Positions 61,798-64,000 of a stretch of DNA of 64,000 bases are shown here, in pieces (position 1 is the first letter of the stretch; each line of letters begins with the position of its first letter). Below the pieces are notes generated by a model, which made no database searches, was not told where the DNA came from, and saw nothing but the letters and a program-made list of their open reading frames with translations. The translations under genes and the position numbers were made by a program. This DNA is from G963663315 sp965231905 (lineage in GTDB: Bacteria; Pseudomonadota; Gammaproteobacteria; Arenicellales; Poriferihabitantaceae): positions 1,178,001 to 1,242,000 of the forward strand of contig CBDDOO010000001.1 of assembly GCA_965231905.1 (NCBI GenBank), given 5' to 3'.

Positions 61798-61995
61798 ATG
61801 CCGAAACTCAAAACCAATCGTGGCGCCGCCAAGCGTTTCAAACGCACAGCCTCGGGAAAGTTCAAACGTTCCCAATCTCACTTGAATCATATTCTGACCA
61901 AGAAAACCACTAAACGAAAGCGACACCTCAGAGCCGCCCTGCTGGTCGATTCTGCAGACCACGCTGCGGTTAAACAGCTGCTTCCCTACGGCTGA
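61798..61995 (+). CDS. rpmI: 50S ribosomal protein L35
   Basis: The 65-residue basic protein reads MPKLKTNRGAAKRFKRTASG, then SQSHLNHILTKKTTKRKRHL and ends in VKQLLPYG, matching L35 in full. A CTGGAG ribosome binding site precedes the ATG. It lies 20 nt before rplT. Confidence 0.97.
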   Translation: MPKLKTNRGAAKRFKRTASGKFKRSQSHLNHILTKKTTKRKRHLRAALLVDSADHAAVKQLLPYG

Positions 61996-62015
61996 TCCAT
62001 CAAGGAGTAAAGAAT

Positions 62016-62384
62016 ATGTCAAGAGTAAAAAGAGGGGTGGTTGCCAAGGCCCGTCACAAAAAGGTACTGAAACAAGCGAAAGGTTACCGTGGCGCCCGCA
62101 GTCGGCTTTACAAAGTCGCCAAACAGGCAGTCGATAAAGCGGGGCAATACGCATACCGGGATCGCCGCCAGAGAAAACGCCAGTTTCGTTCCCTGTGGGT
62201 TGTACGTATCAATGCGGCGGCCCGGGAAAATGGAATCAGTTACAGTCGTTTTATCGCAGGATTGAACAAAGCCAGGATTGACCTCGATCGTAAAGTGTTG
62301 TCCGACCTCGCCGTTCATGACAAGGCGGCATTCATGGCGCTGGTACGACAGGCAAAGCAGGCTCTGGGTAATCCCGCCGCCTGA
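62016..62384 (+). CDS. rplT: 50S ribosomal protein L20
   Basis: The 122-residue protein starts MSRVKRGVVAKARHKKVLKQ and contains GYRGARSRLYKVAKQAVDKA and YRDRRQRKRQFRSLWVVRIN, the L20 pattern. The ribosome binding site AAGGAG is 9 nt upstream. L20 is an early 50S assembly protein and a probable feedback regulator of rpmI-rplT. It is four residues longer than E. coli L20. Confidence 0.97.
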   Translation: MSRVKRGVVAKARHKKVLKQAKGYRGARSRLYKVAKQAVDKAGQYAYRDRRQRKRQFRSLWVVRINAAARENGISYSRFIAGLNKARIDLDRKVLSDLAVHDKAAFMALVRQAKQALGNPAA

Positions 62385-62461
62385 ATCCGGTTGCCGCGGG
62401 GCGAAAATCTCTGGAGCCCCGGTGTTCTACCCCATCCCGGAGCCGTTTGCGGGCGAACTGA

Positions 62462-63514
62462 ATGATCCGATATACCGTGTCTTCTGATCACTCATCGTTG
62501 GCGGGCATTCTCCTGAATGCCGAGAAGGCCATTCTGGGCTCGGAGTCTCTGGCTGACCTGGATGTCATTCGAGTTCAGTATCTTGGGAAAAAAGGGATTA
62601 TTACCGGGCAGTTGAAACAAATTGGCAATTTGCCGCTGGCCCGGCGGAAAGGTTTTGGCCAGGAAGTCAACCTGATCAAGTCGCGAATCACCGAATTGAT
62701 ACAGTCCAGGAATCAGGCGCTGGAGATTCTGGAGACTACCCGGCGGCTCGAGGAAGAAAAGATTGATGTCACTCAACCGGGAAGAGGGCAATCGACTGGC
62801 TCCCTTCATCCGATTTCACGTACTTTCAGGAGAATGGAGAAGATTTTCGACCGATTGGGTTTCGATATCGCGACCGGTCCTGAAATCGAGGATGACTACC
62901 ACAATTTCGAGGCGCTCAACATTCCCCGGAATCATCCTGCCCGCGCCATGCATGACACATTCTATATTGATGATCATGTGGTGTTGAGAACGCATACTTC
63001 GCCCGTGCAGATTCGTTACATGCGCAATACCAGGCCGCCGATTCGGGTGATCGCCCCCGGACGGGTCTATCGTTGTGACTCCGATGTGACCCATACTCCG
63101 ATGTTTCATCAACTCGAGGGATTGTGTGTCGATAAAGATATTACTTTTTCGGATCTGAAGGGTGTCCTGATCTATTTTATCCAGGAATTCTTCGAAAAAG
63201 ACCTCCCGGTCAGATTCAGGTCTTCGTATTTCCCTTTCACGGAACCCTCGGCAGAGATGGACATGGGATGTGTGTTCTGTAACAGTGAAGGCTGCCGGAT
63301 CTGCAAGCAAACCGGATGGCTGGAAGTGTTGGGCTGCGGCATGGTTCATCCTGAAGTACTCAGACATGGCAAGGTGGACAGTAAGAACTATTCCGGCTAT
63401 GCGTTCGGACTGGGAGTCGAACGCTTGACCATGTTGCGTTACGGAGTGAACGATCTGCGTTTGTTTTTCAACAGTGATTTGTCCTTCCTGCGGCAATTCC
63501 ATGGCACGGTATAA
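62462..63514 (+). CDS. pheS: Phenylalanyl-tRNA synthetase alpha subunit
   Basis: The 350-residue protein has the N-terminal coiled coil (about 1-90), then HPISRTFRRMEKIFDRLGFD, GPEIEDDYHNFEALNIP, HPARAMHDTFYID, HTSPVQIRYM and motif 3 YAFGLGVERLTMLRYG. It forms an alpha2-beta2 enzyme with PheT. Length is normal (E. coli 327, others up to 350). A 77-nt gap after rplT could hold a leader, but no attenuator-type Phe-rich peptide was found in it. Confidence 0.96.
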   Translation: MIRYTVSSDHSSLAGILLNAEKAILGSESLADLDVIRVQYLGKKGIITGQLKQIGNLPLARRKGFGQEVNLIKSRITELIQSRNQALEILETTRRLEEEKIDVTQPGRGQSTGSLHPISRTFRRMEKIFDRLGFDIATGPEIEDDYHNFEALNIPRNHPARAMHDTFYIDDHVVLRTHTSPVQIRYMRNTRPPIRVIAPGRVYRCDSDVTHTPMFHQLEGLCVDKDITFSDLKGVLIYFIQEFFEKDLPVRFRSSYFPFTEPSAEMDMGCVFCNSEGCRICKQTGWLEVLGCGMVHPEVLRHGKVDSKNYSGYAFGLGVERLTMLRYGVNDLRLFFNSDLSFLRQFHGTV

Positions 63515-63529
63515 TTCGGAGCGTTAGCG

Positions 63530-64000
63530 ATGTGGGTCAGTGAGTCCTGGATAAGGGAATGGGTCAACCCGGAAATTCCGATCAGGGAACTGGCTGAAAA
63601 ATTGACTCTCGCCGGCCTGGAAGTGGAGTCGATAATCGCCGCGGGTCCATATCTGGATTCAACCGGCGTAGTGGTGGGTGAAATCGTCACGGCTACATCT
63701 CATCCACAGGCGCCGAATCTGAGCCTTTGTGGAGTGAATACCGGTAACGGGGAACAGTTGTCCATCGTTTGCGGCGCGGCGAATGTGCGTCAGGGGTTGC
63801 GAACCGCGGTGGCTAAAGAAGGCGCCGAAACAGGCGGCATGATCATCACCGCAAAGGAGGTCAGGGGAGAAATATCCGAGGGTATGTTGTGTTCCGCGAT
63901 GGAACTGGGCCTCGCGGATTCTTCTGACGGGGTCATCGAACTGGATCAGAAGGCGCCGTTGGGAACCGGGATTGTGGACTACCTTGATCTGCGCGACCCG
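63530..64000 (+). CDS. pheT: Phenylalanyl-tRNA synthetase beta subunit, 5' part
   Basis: The frame from ATG 63530 runs 157 codons to the right edge. It begins MWVSESWIREWVNPEIPIRE and contains LTLAGLEVESI, VVVGEIVTATSHPQAPNLSL, IVCGAANVRQGLRTAVAKEG and EISEGMLCSAMELGL, which together are the tRNA-binding (EMAP/OB-fold) N-terminal part of PheT. It follows pheS by 15 nt. The family usually has about 790 residues, so most of the gene lies outside. Confidence 0.95.
   Translation, partial: MWVSESWIREWVNPEIPIRELAEKLTLAGLEVESIIAAGPYLDSTGVVVGEIVTATSHPQAPNLSLCGVNTGNGEQLSIVCGAANVRQGLRTAVAKEGAETGGMIITAKEVRGEISEGMLCSAMELGLADSSDGVIELDQKAPLGTGIVDYLDLRDP

Overview
The window is about 64 kb of chromosome from a free-living-type gammaproteobacterium outside the Enterobacterales. 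The evidence is gene order and families: tsaE-amiC-mutL-miaA-hfq-hflX, gyrA-pheA-tyrA-aroA-cmk-rpsA-ihfB-lapA-lapB, csiV near mfd, ispD-ispF, and thrS-infC-rpmI-rplT-pheS-pheT. Heptose/LPS genes, LapA/LapB and a 1613-residue NAD-glutamate dehydrogenase also fit. No species can be named from the sequence alone. Gene calls rest on reading the translations; no database search was run.

Layout. 1-0.6 kb: 5' part of a DUF1638 gene. 0.75 kb: tRNA-Thr(CGT). 0.87-2.25 kb: an intact IS1202-like (ISNCY) element with a 17-bp target duplication, lying directly against the -35 box of hrcA. 2.4-5.9 kb: hrcA, a DUF1285 gene and a solitary tungsten-type aldehyde:ferredoxin oxidoreductase. 5.9-12.6 kb: a minus-strand envelope cluster (DUF1302 outer-membrane protein, DUF1329 protein, YCF48-like beta-propeller, MMPL/RND exporter). 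12.7-14.1 kb: an IS4-family element with a 9-bp target duplication just upstream of that cluster's predicted promoter. 14.2-17.3 kb: fabI, orn, queG, tsaE. 17.5-19.1 kb: a type II restriction-modification pair whose nuclease resembles SfiI, inserted between tsaE and amiC. 19.2-24.9 kb: amiC, mutL, miaA, hfq, hflX. 25-31.6 kb: gyrA, pheA, tyrA, aroA, cmk. 31.8-38.8 kb: rpsA, ihfB, lapA, lapB, then heptose kinase, heptose epimerase, rmlA-like and thionucleoside phosphorylase genes that overlap each other. 38.9-45.9 kb: csiV, a subtilisin-type autotransporter, mfd. 45.9-49.8 kb: ispD, ispF, then the minus-strand run DUF262/DUF1524-chaC-hinT. 50-58.2 kb: gdhB, a PolB-like exonuclease and rne. 59-64 kb: tRNA-Val(GAC), thrS, infC, rpmI, rplT, pheS and the start of pheT.

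How it fits together. Most of the window is housekeeping: translation (tRNAs, thrS, infC, ribosomal proteins, pheST, rpsA, miaA, queG, tsaE), RNA turnover (rne, orn, hfq), DNA repair and topology (mutL, mfd, gyrA), aromatic amino-acid synthesis, isoprenoids and LPS. Accessory material sits at joints between conserved genes: two insertion sequences, an SfiI-like restriction-modification system, a NalP-like protease between csiV and mfd, and a DUF262 defence-type gene translationally coupled to chaC.

Most notable points: pheA lacks about 80 residues in the middle of its prephenate dehydratase domain; infC appears to start at an AUA codon overlapping the thrS stop; the SfiI-like nuclease is paired with an N4-type methylase carrying an internal helix-turn-helix-like segment; and both insertion sequences stopped within about 12 bp of a recognisable -35 box. 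I did not find an unmistakably new multi-gene system. The best candidates are the restriction-modification pair, the DUF262-chaC-hinT run and the DUF1302/DUF1329/YCF48/MMPL envelope cluster.
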